Positions 14,937-27,436 of a DNA stretch of 64,000 bases are shown here, in pieces; position 1 is the first letter of the stretch, and each line of letters starts with the position of its first letter. Source of the DNA: Diprion similis (lineage: Eukaryota; Arthropoda; Insecta; Hymenoptera; Diprionidae); assembly GCF_021155765.1 (NCBI RefSeq), contig NC_060106.1, positions 11,229,501-11,293,500 on the forward strand, written 5' to 3'. The translations under genes and the position numbers were made by a program. The notes under the pieces are model-generated. The model saw nothing but the letters and a program-made list of their open reading frames with translations. It searched no databases and had not been told where the DNA came from.

Positions 14937-15579
14937 AGCGAAACGTGTCCCCGGATACTATTCGGTCTTTGTCAACCCCGTGCGGTGAAGAGCGAACATT
15001 GTAACTCGTCCACCCACGCTCAATGGACGAGAGTAGACAGATGCCCGACCGATATACCGCTGGTCAAGGGGTCAACGGGTCCGCAAAACCAGAAGCCCAA
15101 GTTTTCCCCTAAAATACTCGAGGACCCTAATCCTGGGTCCTCGAGCTCTCGCGCCATCCGCATCGCTTCTTTCAGCAAGGAGCAAAAAAGGGAACCCCTT
15201 ACACCACAGCAGGTGGATGATATTTTAGCACAATCCAATATTTCATCTCTATAATTGAATATCCGTATTACCGCAAAGGTGGCAGCGCCTCGGTGGAGCG
15301 AGTTCAAGGATTCGTGCAGAATATCCGCGGCGAGCATTCGGGAAGTGATCCGTTGCCTTCGAATTTCGATGCCGCAAAAATAACGTGGAAAATTTGAAAA
15401 TTCCCGAGGAAAAGACGAGGATCGATGTAGTTCCGCCTTCTACGAAGAGTTCGCGGTTTCCCGAACCTTCGCGCTGGTATATATATATTCAAGATTACGT
15501 TTCAAGTTTATACGCGAAGTACTTTGGAAACACTTTGGTGTCGCGCTCCATCACTCCATCACGACGGGGGTGCGAATAA
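14937..15579 (+). pseudogene. Possible decayed coding sequence in three overlapping frames
   Basis: Three successive open frames with protein-like composition overlap slightly: 14937-15254 (contains FSPKILEDPNPGSSSS and LTPQQVDDILAQSN), 15221-15394 (EYPYYRKGGSASVERVQGF) and 15349-15579 (LKIPEEKTRIDVVPPSTKSS). Each ends in a stop shortly after the next opens, the pattern left by frameshifts in a once longer frame. No splice signals convincingly join them, and I do not recognise the family. The local G+C rise alone could also lengthen frames by chance, so confidence is low. Antisense frames here are treated as shadows. Confidence 0.2.
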
Positions 15580-15594
15580 CGTTATACTTTACGT

Positions 15595-15680
15595 GTATAT
15601 ATAAATATATGTATATAAATATATGTATATATATACATATATATGTATAAATATATATATTCAATGTATAGATATATATT
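15595..15680 (+). repeat. TATATAAATATATG low-complexity repeat
   Basis: About 85 bp of alternating TA with ATATGTATATAA units, largely self-complementary. Confidence 0.85.
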
Positions 15681-18600
15681 TTATACACCGGAATATTTAC
15701 GGGGGGACAGCGAAGCTTTCTCTCGGCCAGGATCTGCGTGCGAGCTCAAACCACCCTCCTTCACCGATGACAACCATATTTCACTTCTTCCAATCGAACC
15801 TTCTTACGTCATAACGCCTTTCCCTCGTATACACCTACGATGTACCTATACAAGCCGCGTATATATACAAAGAAACTGCGCACCAAACACTGAATAATTA
15901 TTTTACATCAGTATTGTTGATTAGAACAATAAGCGGAAGGTTTTTCTTCTACCGTTAAAACCGGAGATAAGACAAGAGCAGATTTTACTCAAAACTGCAG
16001 GGAAAGAGAAACGTATTAAGGATTTCGGTATAACAAAAAAAAAAAAAAAGAAAATTCGTATCAATTATACTTTTTACTATAAATGTATCAAATTTTGCTC
16101 AGCAGACAGTGGTTTTCAATGTTTCGACAGTAAGTTCTGCATTTTACAAAGTACATGTTATCAGAAAACCTGACGTGTCCCTTTTTTCCTCCAGTTTCGA
16201 TTGAAATTTACCCCTTTATTCTCACCGGTAAGCCAAAACCCATGACAAGAGTAATTTAATATCAATAGAATTAGTAATATCGTGATTTTCATTCCAGTTC
16301 GCCGAAGTATTGAATAAACAGAAACAAATCAATTAATATCAATTTACTGATACCGTGAACGTTCAATAAGAGACACATTAATGAATATACAAAAGCGTCT
16401 TCAACACTGATAACAACAATAACAACGGCATCCATATTTTTTCTATTTACCGCACAAATCGTAATTCATAAATCGAAGACAGCCAATTTCCTTATTTTAT
16501 TTCGCTGGAGGCTGACTCATCTGGCTGATAAAAGCCGCTTCCTGGAGCTCGATGGTTCTCTCAAAGCCCACAAGACTTTGGTCCAGCTATAAGGTAGAAG
16601 ATGCTGTCAAAACGGCTCTACGATTACTTTTCGAAAAAAAACTTTAGTCGCGGTTTCTACTGTCAATACCAGCGCCGCAAGCTTGTCAATAATTGATTCT
16701 ATTTCTTCAACTGTTCTTCTTAGACTGTAGATTCCGGTCGAGAAGGCTCCTCCGATGATGACATCAAAGGCCACGGTTCCCGTAGTCCGCGGATCAGACC
16801 ACTTCCTGCTGATACGCCCAATGATCCATAACCATCGATGTCGTAATGAATTTTATTCATTCACAATTCACAAATAATTTGTCGTATAAGTAAATTCGTT
16901 TTTTCGGACCTGACTCGTATATTTATTAAAAGGACCTTGCTGAACTTATTGTTAGCGAATCACGATTCCCTGTCGATAAAAGATAAAAATTTGCTTCAGT
17001 CTGTTTTCACTTCGTCAATATTCAGGCCTCGAAATTACATGCAAGAATAAAGTATCATTTCATTAAAATTTCTAGATTCATTCATTCTCCTAAGTCACCG
17101 TTTTTAATAGATTTCACGACGTAAACTGGTTGAACGAAATGTCTCTGGCTTACAATCAGTCGTGTAATAGATTGAAAATCATGGTTTCAACTTCAAAAGC
17201 AATCATTGTTCCTGTTTCTTCACCAAACCGACACAGAGTCTGCTTAATCCTGATGGGAAAGCTTTTTTAGCCGGCGTAAAATATCGCAGATATAAAGAAG
17301 CTCACGGTACGATGTAAACCCGCGTTTACTACTTGACAGTCTCAAAAATGTGACTTCGAAATGTCTGGCAGGCAAGAATATTCATCACCAGCCTCGCCAT
17401 TGTCAGCTACATACACGTCATCTGTATATATACATTCACTGGCACATAAAAACGTCGTAATATTTCAAAAGGTTACTTCGCCTTTCTCACCATCCTTTTT
17501 CTTTTCTTCGTTCGTTTTTTCTTTCTTTCTTTCTTTCTACCTTTTTTGTCCCTTTCCTTACTCATCATTTTCTCCCTCCATCGATACTTTCGTTCTTGGC
17601 CCTTAAAGGGAAATTTTTTCTCATTACCGAGATCGCTATACGTATGGATCGCTACCTATAAATATATCTATATTCCATTACTACCACTTGGCGAGAAGAA
17701 AAAATTCTTTGGAAACTTTTTCAATCAAAAGCCAACCCGCTCCCCTGTCGTCTCAGCATTGACGAGTTTTCTGGTTGAAAAGCGAATCCTCTTATGTATA
17801 TATACGCCGGCAGCTCTAGCTAGCTACCCCACAAATAGCATAAAATAGGCATACGTATACAAATTACACAAGGAAAAATCAGGCGAGTGAAAAATATTCT
17901 TCCACGGCTCAATTTTCGCATAAATATCATCAGCCGGTACCACAATTGTCAACAATGATGCACAGGATTGATTGTTATTACAAAAATACCCGAGAACAAG
18001 AATACCTACGCAATGATGGATGAATATACCAATTAAGTAATATCGTAGTACATAATTTCAATTATTAATCGGTTTGAGTGGTAACAAAGTTCTATAGTGT
18101 AACAACAGGTTAGCTCGTCGAAGCTAATCAGTCTAATTATCACTAAACTACCATCGTGCATTAACCGGGTATCTACCCTATTATCTGTATCTACGATGTG
18201 CTCGCATATATCCTGTATTTTACGTAGGTAGGTATCACGTGTATGCAGGAAAACAAGGCTAGGAGAAAATGGTGTTTCACTCTCGCATGCTAAGTTATCC
18301 AGAACAAACTTGAGGAGACTCAGTTGCTGTTCCATCCGTACACAGAGTTCAACTTCGGTAAACTTTGGGGCATCAAAACACACCCTATGAATCCCGTCTT
18401 TTTCTTTAAACTTCTTATTCTGCAAAAACATATTCGCCCAGTTCGCAAAAATACGAATTTAACCTGAGAGAAAAGTAATTTTTCTTCATTTCCGTTAATT
18501 TTATAATCCCACCCTAATTACGCGGAAGCGTTTTCAAATTAAATCACGGTTCTGAACCGATACGTTCCAAAACTGCTTACTCACTTATCCTGTCTGTTAG

Positions 18601-20145
18601 TGAATGCTTAAAGGATTTTACGAGGATTTAAAAGGAGATTTCGCGTATTACTGGAGGACCTCACGATTTCACACCACTCAGATTCTTCAAAGAGCTACCC
18701 ACATTCCGCACTAAACATCACGTCTTTCATATTTCAATCCGGATATCCGGATAGAAAGTGGAACCAAGAAATAGGTTCTTTCCTAATTCGAACTGGAATA
18801 TCCTGAAATTGTACTATTAATCTTATTTTTATTCTCAAGTAAATCTCCTTTGACTTATCTGACGGTAACCGCGTGGTTCAATTGATTATTAATAATAAAC
18901 TTTGCATCTATGATCTACGATATTGCCTCTCGTATATTTTAGCATTAATGCAATGAAAATGTGATGAACTCAAAAAAGTCAGAAGTGTATTAAAATGAGC
19001 CTTCCGCGATGCTACATTCAAGAAAAAATAAGAGAAGGTAAATACTAAAAAAAAAACACAACATTTTTCAAACAACTCTGCAGGTCGATTTTACATTACG
19101 CATAAAGTTAAGCTGGTGAGTAGAAAATATTGCGAAACATTTTTCTATTAAACCGCGCAAGTACATTTGACTCCGGAAAAATAATTGCTCGATCTCCTAC
19201 ATTTTTTCGTTAGATATTTTACCACGTGTCACAGGATACCATTTTTTCCATTCAAGAATAAAGGTTTGAAAATTCCTGTTATCCCTGTGTATAAATTTAT
19301 CGTCGAAACCGAAACGTGAGCAGCAATCGAGATAGCTCGAGAGTGAAGCAAGAGAGAATTTCCTCTACCCTCGCGGAAGATAAGCCTCATCATTATTATT
19401 ATGCATCATTATTATTATATTAGAACTTTCGAAAAGCTCAGGATTTTCAATTCCGCGAAGTACGTCGACAGATCAATTAGCTATAATATTACCATAGCCC
19501 AGATCCGCTTATTATGTGCGTCCTGCACATAATACATCGAATTGTGAGATTAGCATTTTCCACAGATAACCAATTCTGACGTTGATGCTTGGAAATGAAA
19601 TCTCATCGTAGGAAGTCAGAAAGCTTTGTTGTGTTTGATTACACATTCGACGCCCGGAGGATTTGCTGTAGTAAAAATCGCAGAAAACAACGAACGAATT
19701 CAGACATGGTGATGGTGAACCTAATTCAAAGCTTTACACATCTATTCGAGACAAGAGGTTAAGCCAACAAATTTTTCACACGTCAAATAAACTGTCACTG
19801 AACGAGCAGATCTTCTAAATATATACAAATCGCTGTCTAAACAGCATGGCCAACATAAACGAAAAAGTATTTTTTCACTTCTCGACGTTGTATTTTGTAT
19901 CCCAAAATTTTTTGTTTATCCATAATTAGATAATTGTTTAACGTGACAGTGCGTCTGGAAAAATATAGACGTAACCGAAGTACACCCCTGGAGTGCTTTG
20001 CACTCCCGTAGCACGCATGTATCTACCCCTGTGTGAAACTGCCCCTGGTATTTGCCACTGGATTGTTTGGTATTCCCAATTCCCGAACAATTCCAAGGTC
20101 AAATTGCTTTCGCGCTTTCACGAAATTTGTCCAAAATGATGAAGG
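15681..20145. other. AT-rich non-coding stretch
   Basis: No gene recognised. Holds a CTTT microsatellite (about 17515-17538) in a longer pyrimidine-rich tract, an ATT repeat near 19390-19420 and a short hairpin at 19511-19533 (ATTATGTGC/GCACATAAT). A minus frame at 18033-18431 (132 codons, ATG start) shows no motif. Confidence 0.4.
17515..17538 (+). repeat. (CTTT)n microsatellite
   Basis: About six CTTT units inside a polypyrimidine tract running from about 17480 to 17580. Confidence 0.85.
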
Positions 20146-20164
20146 CTAGTCTATAATAGACTAG
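20146..20164. repeat. Perfect palindrome CTAGTCTAT-A-ATAGACTAG
   Basis: Two 9-bp perfect arms around a single A, placed at the outer edge of the inverted repeat that begins at about 20163. Confidence 0.85.
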
Positions 20165-20791
20165 GGTGTTTTAGAAAAAAATAATTAGCGATTTCCCCAC
20201 CGTGGCATCACCAGAAAAGTTTGTTTATAGGTCAAAAAAAAGATTCTCTCAATAGATGAGCGTTCTACGTTATGTGGCAGATCGCACTCGTTTGATTATT
20301 TACTTTGATTCGCATATTTTTGGATTAGTGAGGAAACACGTTCTAGCACCTCAATTATTATTTCTTTCCTGACATTTATAGTCAATTTAAAGATCACGAT
20401 CCATAATACAAGAATATATCATCCAGGAATCTTATTCTCCTAGACTAAAAGTTCATATTGCATTATAACTATTTTATGAGATTAAATTAAGAATGAAAAT
20501 ATCGTGAGATAAACTTCTCAAATACCAACTGGAGACTTAATATTACAAGTGTGGTTCTTCTTTGTGATGTAAATTGATGTTATGGTTGATGTAAGCAATG
20601 ACACAAAAAAATTTTAATCACGATTCTTAATAAATTCAAAAATTGTATAAAAATGAAAAATCAACTGAGCGCGATCTTTCACATAACATAGAATGCTCAT
20701 CTTTTGACAGAATCTTTTTGTGGACTGAAACAAACTTTTCGGATGATGCCACGGATCCGAAAGTCACAAATTATTTTTTTCTGAAAGGGTG
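20163..20791. mobile_element. Foldback/MITE-like element with about 140-bp terminal inverted repeats
   Basis: The sequence from 20163 to about 20300 matches the reverse complement of about 20654 to 20791 over its whole length with scattered mismatches (by eye roughly 75-80% identity). Shared blocks in order include AGAAAAAAATAATT, CCGTGGCATCA, GAAAAGTTTGTTT, AAAGATTCT, AGATGAGC and GTTATGTG. The interior of about 350 bp is AT-rich and has no coding frame, so this is a non-autonomous element or old inverted duplication. Its right arm runs directly into the next palindromic element at 20785. Confidence 0.75.
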
Positions 20792-20982
20792 AGGGTCAAA
20801 ACTTGAGAGGGTCAATATTTCGAATTGCTGACATATCGAAATTTCAAACAAACGAAAATAAAATAGAGAAAAATGAATTCATCAGAATCTTGATTCTTCT
20901 TTATTTTATTTTCGCTTGTTTGATATTTCGTTATGTGGATCCTTCGAAATATTGACCCTTTCAAGGTCTGACCCCCACCCTT
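20785..20982. mobile_element. Compact palindromic MITE-like element with about 80-bp inverted arms
   Basis: Left arm about 20785-20867 and right arm about 20899-20982 pair almost completely (by eye about 80-85%): AGGGTG-GGGTC, GAGGGTCAATATTTCGAA versus GAAAGGGTCAATATTTCGAA, ATCAAACAA, and CGAAAATAAAATA. The loop is about 30 nt. The open frame through it is only a by-product of the repeat. Confidence 0.8.
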
Positions 20983-23900
20983 CTGAAACGACCTACTATA
21001 CGCCTGTATATATATAAGCATGAACACTGCGTATATTTGATTAACGTATGCGGGGAAAGTCGACGGGAAATACGGATGTTCGTCACATTGCGAAGTTCCC
21101 ACATTCATTACCGTTATAAAAAATCAGAGAAAGGCACAAATTTGGCTCGAGCTTTCAAAACGCAAGGAAAAATGTTCTCATCCCGTGACGATTGGCATTA
21201 TAAAGTACACGTAAAAAGGTAATTGTAAAAGCGACGTTTGATTTTCAAGATGAATTGGCAAGAACTACGTATTTTATGTTAGTTATCGTTGATAATAAAC
21301 TCTGCTCATGCCTCAATAAATATTAAACACGATGTAAATCGATTCTTCATTCAAATTCGAATCAAGTTTTGAATAAATTTTCAGACCACTAGGTATGTGA
21401 AGATTTACTGTTCCAGAATTGATTAAAACGGAGCATTGGAGATAAAATAAAACAGTCCATGACCTGTTGACCTCTTTAATTCTGATCTCTGTGAATTAGC
21501 AGATGAGATAAAACCACGAAAAATCCATGGTAGAAAATCCGGAAAGAGTTGGAAGCGAACCTTCAGACTTTGAGAAGCTGTGGTCGACGTAATATGATGA
21601 CTAATGGTTAAAAAATCTTCCATGGAAGGTATTTTACGCCACGTAACCTTCTATCGCTGTATAATATATGTATATGTATCCTACCAGCAGAGAATTCCGA
21701 CTATCCCGTCGCTTATACGACCCGATTACGTCACAACTACACATTTTTCTCCCAATATCCCTCGAACACATCTGCTTCCCGCAACACTCCTAACGATCGG
21801 CTAATCTGATTGTTATTTCATACACGATTTCATCTCCAATACCCGAAACCTTCGAGTCTGTTTTTATCACAGTCTTAGCGCACCTGCTAAGGACAAACTA
21901 CGAGGTCATAGATTCTCTGAAAAATCTGCGTACGCCTGTACACGATATGTCATGCGTTACACTGAATTCGTCCGGCTATGCTTGACGTTGAGATTTGCTT
22001 TTTACGGTGCGGAAAAAAGCGACTTTTTTCCACCCTGCGAGGGTTGGAATCCTCATAAATCATATTCAACGTCGTCATAATTCGCGGTATAATCGTGTAA
22101 TCGGATGATCAGCGCTAATACCCGGCAACGGCAATTAAAACGCGCTGATTTCTGCGCTACTGCAGAGGGTCATTAACGCATCTTAAAAATTAAAACACAG
22201 TTCATTTTAATGCCCAGATATTTTCTCTGTAGGGGAAAAAACCGAAAACGGTGATATTAAATTCTTATACTATTTTAAATAAATATATAATCACAGGTTG
22301 AAAATTAATTGCGTATGATTGACACGGAAAGGATTTGAAGTACATAAGCTGGAGAACGAAGTGACGACATATGTATACCTACAATAAAGAGTAAGCATGT
22401 GATTTACAATAAGATCGTATACTGGTATATGGACTCAACGTGCTCAATCTAAACGTTTATCCAATTGTGATCGGGCGTAAAATGTCGATCTCAAAATAGT
22501 TCAAATTAAACGTACGATGGCCTACAACAGCGTAGGCCGCATAGCACGCCGAAGCATAATATACAGGCAGGAATGAATGCCTGTGTATTTTGGTAATAAC
22601 TTTTCGTGCGGTTTGGTACGGTCGAATCGTTCGGGACTCCCTTCAGGAACGCCCGAGAAACTATGCGGTCTATCCAATAAATTTAGAATCGGTATCAAGG
22701 GTATTGTGGTAGGAGGCTGCAAGTCGCGTGGCATCGTTAACTTGTCTGCTCGCGGTAATGATGGCTGTAAGTAAGTTAATGCACGTATACGTAGACCGAG
22801 TCTAAACGACGGGGGAAAAGTCTATCTCTGTTAATTTAGCCAAGTGTTTTTCGAGCGGGGTAAATATAACGCTTCGATTGACAATGTGAGGCGAGAAAAA
22901 TAATATCAGTATCAACTCTCGTTTTCAAATTGACTTCATCAATAAAGAATGTAAATAAAAAGAAGAAAAAAAACATGAGTAGGTACTGTCTGCAGATTAC
23001 TCCATGCAGCGTACTGTAACGTATCCGCAAATTTCTAGGCATTTTTAACTCAAGCGTGATATTATATACGCGTAACGGAGTGGAGTAGTGGAATTAATTT
23101 ATTGCCAAGTTTAGCTATTTCATACTTTACCAGTTGTACCGCATGTGTAATACGTATAATTAACTCGGTAACGAATCTACGCGATTCGAAATAATATTTG
23201 GTCATGTTTATAGTCGTTCAGTGCAAGTAAGTTTGGAGCGGTGTTTCTGTCTTGATGTGTATACCTCAGAGGCGATAAAAAACACACGCATAGCTGTATA
23301 ATATCAACGTATAGCGTTTCAATGTATACGCTACGTCCAAGTACAAGGACGCGCCGAATATTTGGGCTTGAGGTCAGCCTATGATAGGTAAGAATAACAC
23401 TCAACACCTGTAGGTGTGTACCTTGTACTCTGCCGCGCATAATTTACGGTAGTGTGAATCATCATAACATTATAATATGTATAGATTGATCTACGGAAAT
23501 AAAAAAATTGTGGAGAAGTGTAGAAATATGCTTTTCAAAATGGGTCACTTCTCTCCACTCTGATTGAACTGGGATCCTGCACCAAAACTATCGGAACTAT
23601 CAGTTCATTAACACTATCGTTCAGTTCACTCGGATAGTCTGTATACGTACGCAGAGGACCCTTCTGTATTTTAAGGAACAATGAAATCGCGTCTGATAAT
23701 CGCCCTACTATTGTGTCGCGCCAAAGGGTCGTTATCAAAAAATCTATATTGATACTGCGTGAAGATATTTTTACTCCTCGTTTGTACGCGCATCTCTGCT
23801 CATTTATTATACATACTTTATACTTTAGCACGCGATCCGATCTCGTCGCGAGAAGCGATAGCAGCAGGTGGTAGAGAAGCAGAGAAACGCTGAGGAATAA

Positions 23901-24236
23901 AAATAGTTGAAAAAATAAGATTTGAATCACCTCCGAAACGATAGAAGGAATTGCAAATGAAAAACCTACACGCGAAATTTATTTATAATGCAGGACTCCG
24001 TGACACGTGAATTGTTCACTTCGGTACTTCACGAAGACCGGTTCATCCGCATCGTAGTACAATCTTCGGTCGTTATTTAATACCTCCGCATATTAGTAAA
24101 CAGAAAAACTGTTATTACAGCCTGCTTACGATTAACAATTACAGAAACACGTGTAGCTTCGAAATACGATTGCGACGAGTTGGAAAAGTGCATAAAGCGC
24201 AACCGGTCAGTGAACAATGAATCAAAACAAACTTAC
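20983..24236. other. AT-rich non-coding stretch left of the orphan first exon
   Basis: No coding exon is recognised on either strand. A minus frame at 23535-23930 begins with a hydrophobic leader (MIQILFFQLFLFLSVSLLLY) but continues without any motif and is not linked by a good acceptor to the donor at 24236. Confidence 0.35.
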
Positions 24237-24408
24237 CGGGCTGTCACTGGTACAACTGAATATCGGACCTCCTCTTACACAGCTCGCACCACTACTGATA
24301 ACGGAATCAAACGACTCGCGCCTCGGCGCCGACGCCACTGCAACTCGAAGCGACGACGCCGTCGCTAATTGATCAACGCCGCCCGGCACACAAACGCGGA
24401 ACTAAACT
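24237..24408 (-). other. Putative non-coding first exon of an unidentified minus-strand gene
   Basis: The minus strand shows a TCAGTT initiator (A at 24408), 172 nt of GC-rich sequence with GACGACG/GTCGTCGC runs and no ATG, and then CCCG/GTAAGT, a perfect U1 donor (GT at 24236-24235). No coding exon that would follow it can be recognised between 1 and 24,236, so the remainder of the gene may lie outside the window or in small exons that I cannot recognise. It is divergent from CHID1, whose ATG is 1.15 kb away, so a shared bidirectional promoter is possible. Confidence 0.35.
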
Positions 24409-25562
24409 GAGCGCAGTCCGAGAGAAGCATGTATGTCTCTCAGTCAACACCCTCTACCAGAGATAGATTTTGGGAACTAAATTTTCGGGACGTCTCGGAC
24501 GGTAAGTTACCGACCGGTACTCTGCTGTACTAAGGTCAATAAAGCAATGGATAATACAGAGCTTAATTTACCGTAGCGAAGTGCTCCTGTAGTGGTAAAA
24601 AGTGAACAATTCGCAAATTTAGCAAATGATTTTATTGTAGTATCAGTAAGTAATTGACAATTTTACGTGATTTAAATTCCCAACGAAATATCGTTCGTTG
24701 ATACTCAAATATGAGTGAACGCATTTTGAGCGTTGCATGGCGGCATTTATGCGGAACATTCTTTATTACTTATTGCGAATTAACGGAGTCCTGAGTTCGG
24801 TTTTTGTCAATATGGTAGATTGTTATGAAGACACTAACGTTCATCATTTTATTTTCGAATCATCGATGTATGAATTTACCGGGATTTACTCTGAGTAAAC
24901 TATAGAAAAATTCGGATGTGTTACGATTCGATAAGAATCACCTCATGGCGGTGAAATAAAGAAGGATTTCAATAGAGGGAAAATATTTCTAGCAAAATTG
25001 CCTCTAAAATCTATAGTTATTGATTATTAATAAAACGGGCAAGCATTCAACATATACTTTGTATAAAATCGAGAGAAGTCAAGCTGATTGTTGGGTGATA
25101 CTTTCGAAATAATTTTCTGAATGATCATACCTTTAAGAAGACTCAATTCAATTACGGAAAAAAGCGGCCATCTCTCTCACTCTTCATTCTTCAAAAGTCC
25201 CATTCGTATTATACTTGTTTTTTTCATCATTACAGCCAAAATGTCGCGTAAATTCACCAAACTACGCCACTATGTCGTACTTTTGCGTTCGATTTCTACG
25301 TCTCTACCCACTTTCGATCAACAAGCGTAGATGTTCAAATTTTTCGAACGAAAATAACGAAAACAATAGAGAATCACTCAGCCAACCACGTGGTTTTGGC
25401 GATGTTCTGCTGTCGCGGCGCCGCTACGCATTTTCATGAGCGACTTTTTACTGCTCGTGAAAATACAGCCTTAAGGGATTCCGAGGAGTCGCGGCATTAG
25501 ACCCGGCCTTGCCAAGTTTCATCGAGTGAGGTTAGGTTAGATGAAAGATCCAACAACCCGCG
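24409..25562. other. Intergenic region upstream of CHID1
   Basis: AT-rich for the first 700 bp, then richer in G+C from about 25,380. It contains an E-box CCACGTGG near 25,387 and two TTAGG units (GGTTAGGTTAG, 25,531-25,541) just upstream of the CHID1 start. No coding frame is supported. The CHID1 transcription start should lie in the last 150 bp. Confidence 0.5.
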
Positions 25563-27436
25563 ATGAAGTTCACGATTCTCACAACATTAGGAACGTTGCT
25601 TATAATCGTTACAACAGCGGGCGGCACTCTATCGCCTCGTCAAAGCAAAGGAAAGAAAAGTAGCGTAAAGGTGCGTTAATAATTCCGCCGCTTTTCGCAA
25701 CAATGCTACTATACTAATGGTTGAATGGTTTTGACATATGGGTTTGACAGAAGGGGCCGGTAGATGAGGACGTCTTCCAGAGAGGATTAGTCCTCGATGA
25801 TCCTTCTGCCAAGGACATATCCTCCGAGGCTAATGCTTATTACAGGGAGACTGGTATCAGGAGGTTTGAAGGAGCAGTCCTTGGCTATGTCACACCGGTA
25901 AATGAGATGATTTCGTATACCTAGGTTATGTTATTGTTGTGATGTCAACATTTTCCACATGCAAGAAATTGGATATTTGTTGAATATATGTGTGCCTTCA
26001 TGAAGATGCATGTGTATGTGAACTAATATTTATGGATCGATTTTACAGTGGAATAACCATGGCTACGATGTTGCGAAAATTTTTGGCGGCAAATTCACGC
26101 TCATATCGCCGGTGTGGTTACAAATTCATCGAAATGGTCAGAATTCGTACGACATGCCAACGCATGACGTTGACAAGGGATGGATGAAAGCTGTGCGTAA
26201 AGCCAACAATGCGAATCACACTGTCAAAAGTAAGCAAACTATGCTGACGACATGCAATTAGCTTGAATTCAGTTCTTTGTTAATGTAGAAATTTTTATTT
26301 TATGTACTTTCAATCAAATTTAATTTCCAGTATTGCCAAGAGTAATCCTTGAACAATGGACACCCAGCGACATTAAACTTCTACTTACTAACTCGCAGGG
26401 ACAGAATCAGTTTATAAAAACACTCACCGACACTGCTAAGGTAATACATAAAATTACCCTGACTCAAACTATTTTCTATTGCTTTGAGATTTGAACATAT
26501 GCATCACAATCAATTTTGTCCTATTAAGTCAGCTAACCCTTCTGATTGTAATCGATCGCCTGTAAAAAGTGTGGCATATTTTTAGACATTCCAATTAGAT
26601 GGGTATGTTCTGGAAATATGGAATCAGCTTGTGGCTAGCAACGCAGATAATAAATTGATCATTGAATTGATTAAATCAATCGCTAGGCAGCTGAAACAAA
26701 ACAATCTCGACTTAATTCTCGTCATTCCACCTTTTAGAGGGTAAGTATTACAGAATTCTGGATCATCTAAGTACAGTAACGTTCATCAATAAACATTACA
26801 TTAATGAACGTTACATCAAACAAATACTAAGTTCCATACTGAAACACTTTTCATATTTTTTACAGTGTGCCCGATGAAATTTTTAGTAGTCAACACTTTG
26901 AGAAGCTGGCCGACTATGTTTCAGCCTTTTCTCTTATGACTTATGACTATTCTAATGTACAACGACCAGGACCAAACAGCCCCGTCGATTGGGCGCGCCA
27001 GTGCGTCGAAAGGTTATTACCAGATGCACGTGATCCAAGACGAGCTCAGATTCTACTTGGGCTTAATTTTTATGGAAACGATTACACTATAGACGGAGGA
27101 GGACCCATCGTCGGGCATCAATACTTGAACTTGCTACAAAATTACAAGGGGAAGCTTAAATGGGACAATACTAGTGCCGAACATTACTTCAGTTTCAAGT
27201 AAGTATTTTAATTTATTCACGAATCAACGCGGTAAATCATTGAATGAATAACAATCTGTATGGTTTATCAAATTTCAATTTTATATTGTTTTAGAACATC
27301 AAATGGTCGACACTTGGTCTTTTATCCATCCCTACTATCGATAAATACTCGAATAAGTTTGGCAAAAGAATTAGGTACTGGAATTTCTATTTGGGAATTG
27401 GGACAAGGCTTGGATTTTTTTTACGATTTACTGTAA
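25563..27436 (+). CDS. CHID1: Chitinase domain-containing protein 1 (CHID1), complete, 7 exons
   Basis: Exons 25563-25670, 25751-25897, 26049-26229, 26331-26440, 26586-26740, 26866-27198 and 27295-27436 all join in frame through GT-AG introns of 80-151 bp and give 391 residues, close to the length known for human CHID1 (about 393). The N-terminus (residues 1-20, [20 protein letters not shown]) is a signal peptide. Family landmarks: GYVTPWN across the exon 2/3 junction, the GH18 strand-4 region [11 protein letters not shown] (186-196, with Glu192 in the catalytic position), LVIPP before the exon 5/6 junction, FSLMTYDYS (255-263), ILLGLNFYG, and the C-terminal [20 protein letters not shown]1 proteins (stabilin-1 interacting chitinase-like protein) are secreted or lysosomal GH18-fold proteins that bind saccharides; hydrolysis is not established, and the usual DxxDxDxE motif is degenerate here, as in the family. 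The gene converges on the minus-strand SDR, with 767 bp between the two stop codons. I see no canonical AATAAA just downstream. Identification is firm from motif order; cellular role is inferred from the family. Confidence 0.96.
26776..26814. repeat. Hairpin GTAACGTTCAT ... ATGAACGTTAC in CHID1 intron 5
   Basis: A perfect 11-bp stem with a 17-nt loop, in the middle of a 125-bp intron. Confidence 0.75.

Noticed and set aside
18033..18431. 132-codon minus-strand frame with an ATG
   Set aside because: Reasonable composition but no known family, no splice context and no promoter.
20812..21108. 98-codon minus frame
   Set aside because: It lies across the palindromic MITE and results from it.
23535..23930. 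131-codon minus-strand frame with a hydrophobic start
   Set aside because: The signal-like leader comes from a pyrimidine/purine-biased tract; no acceptor links it to the orphan first exon and no mature domain is visible.
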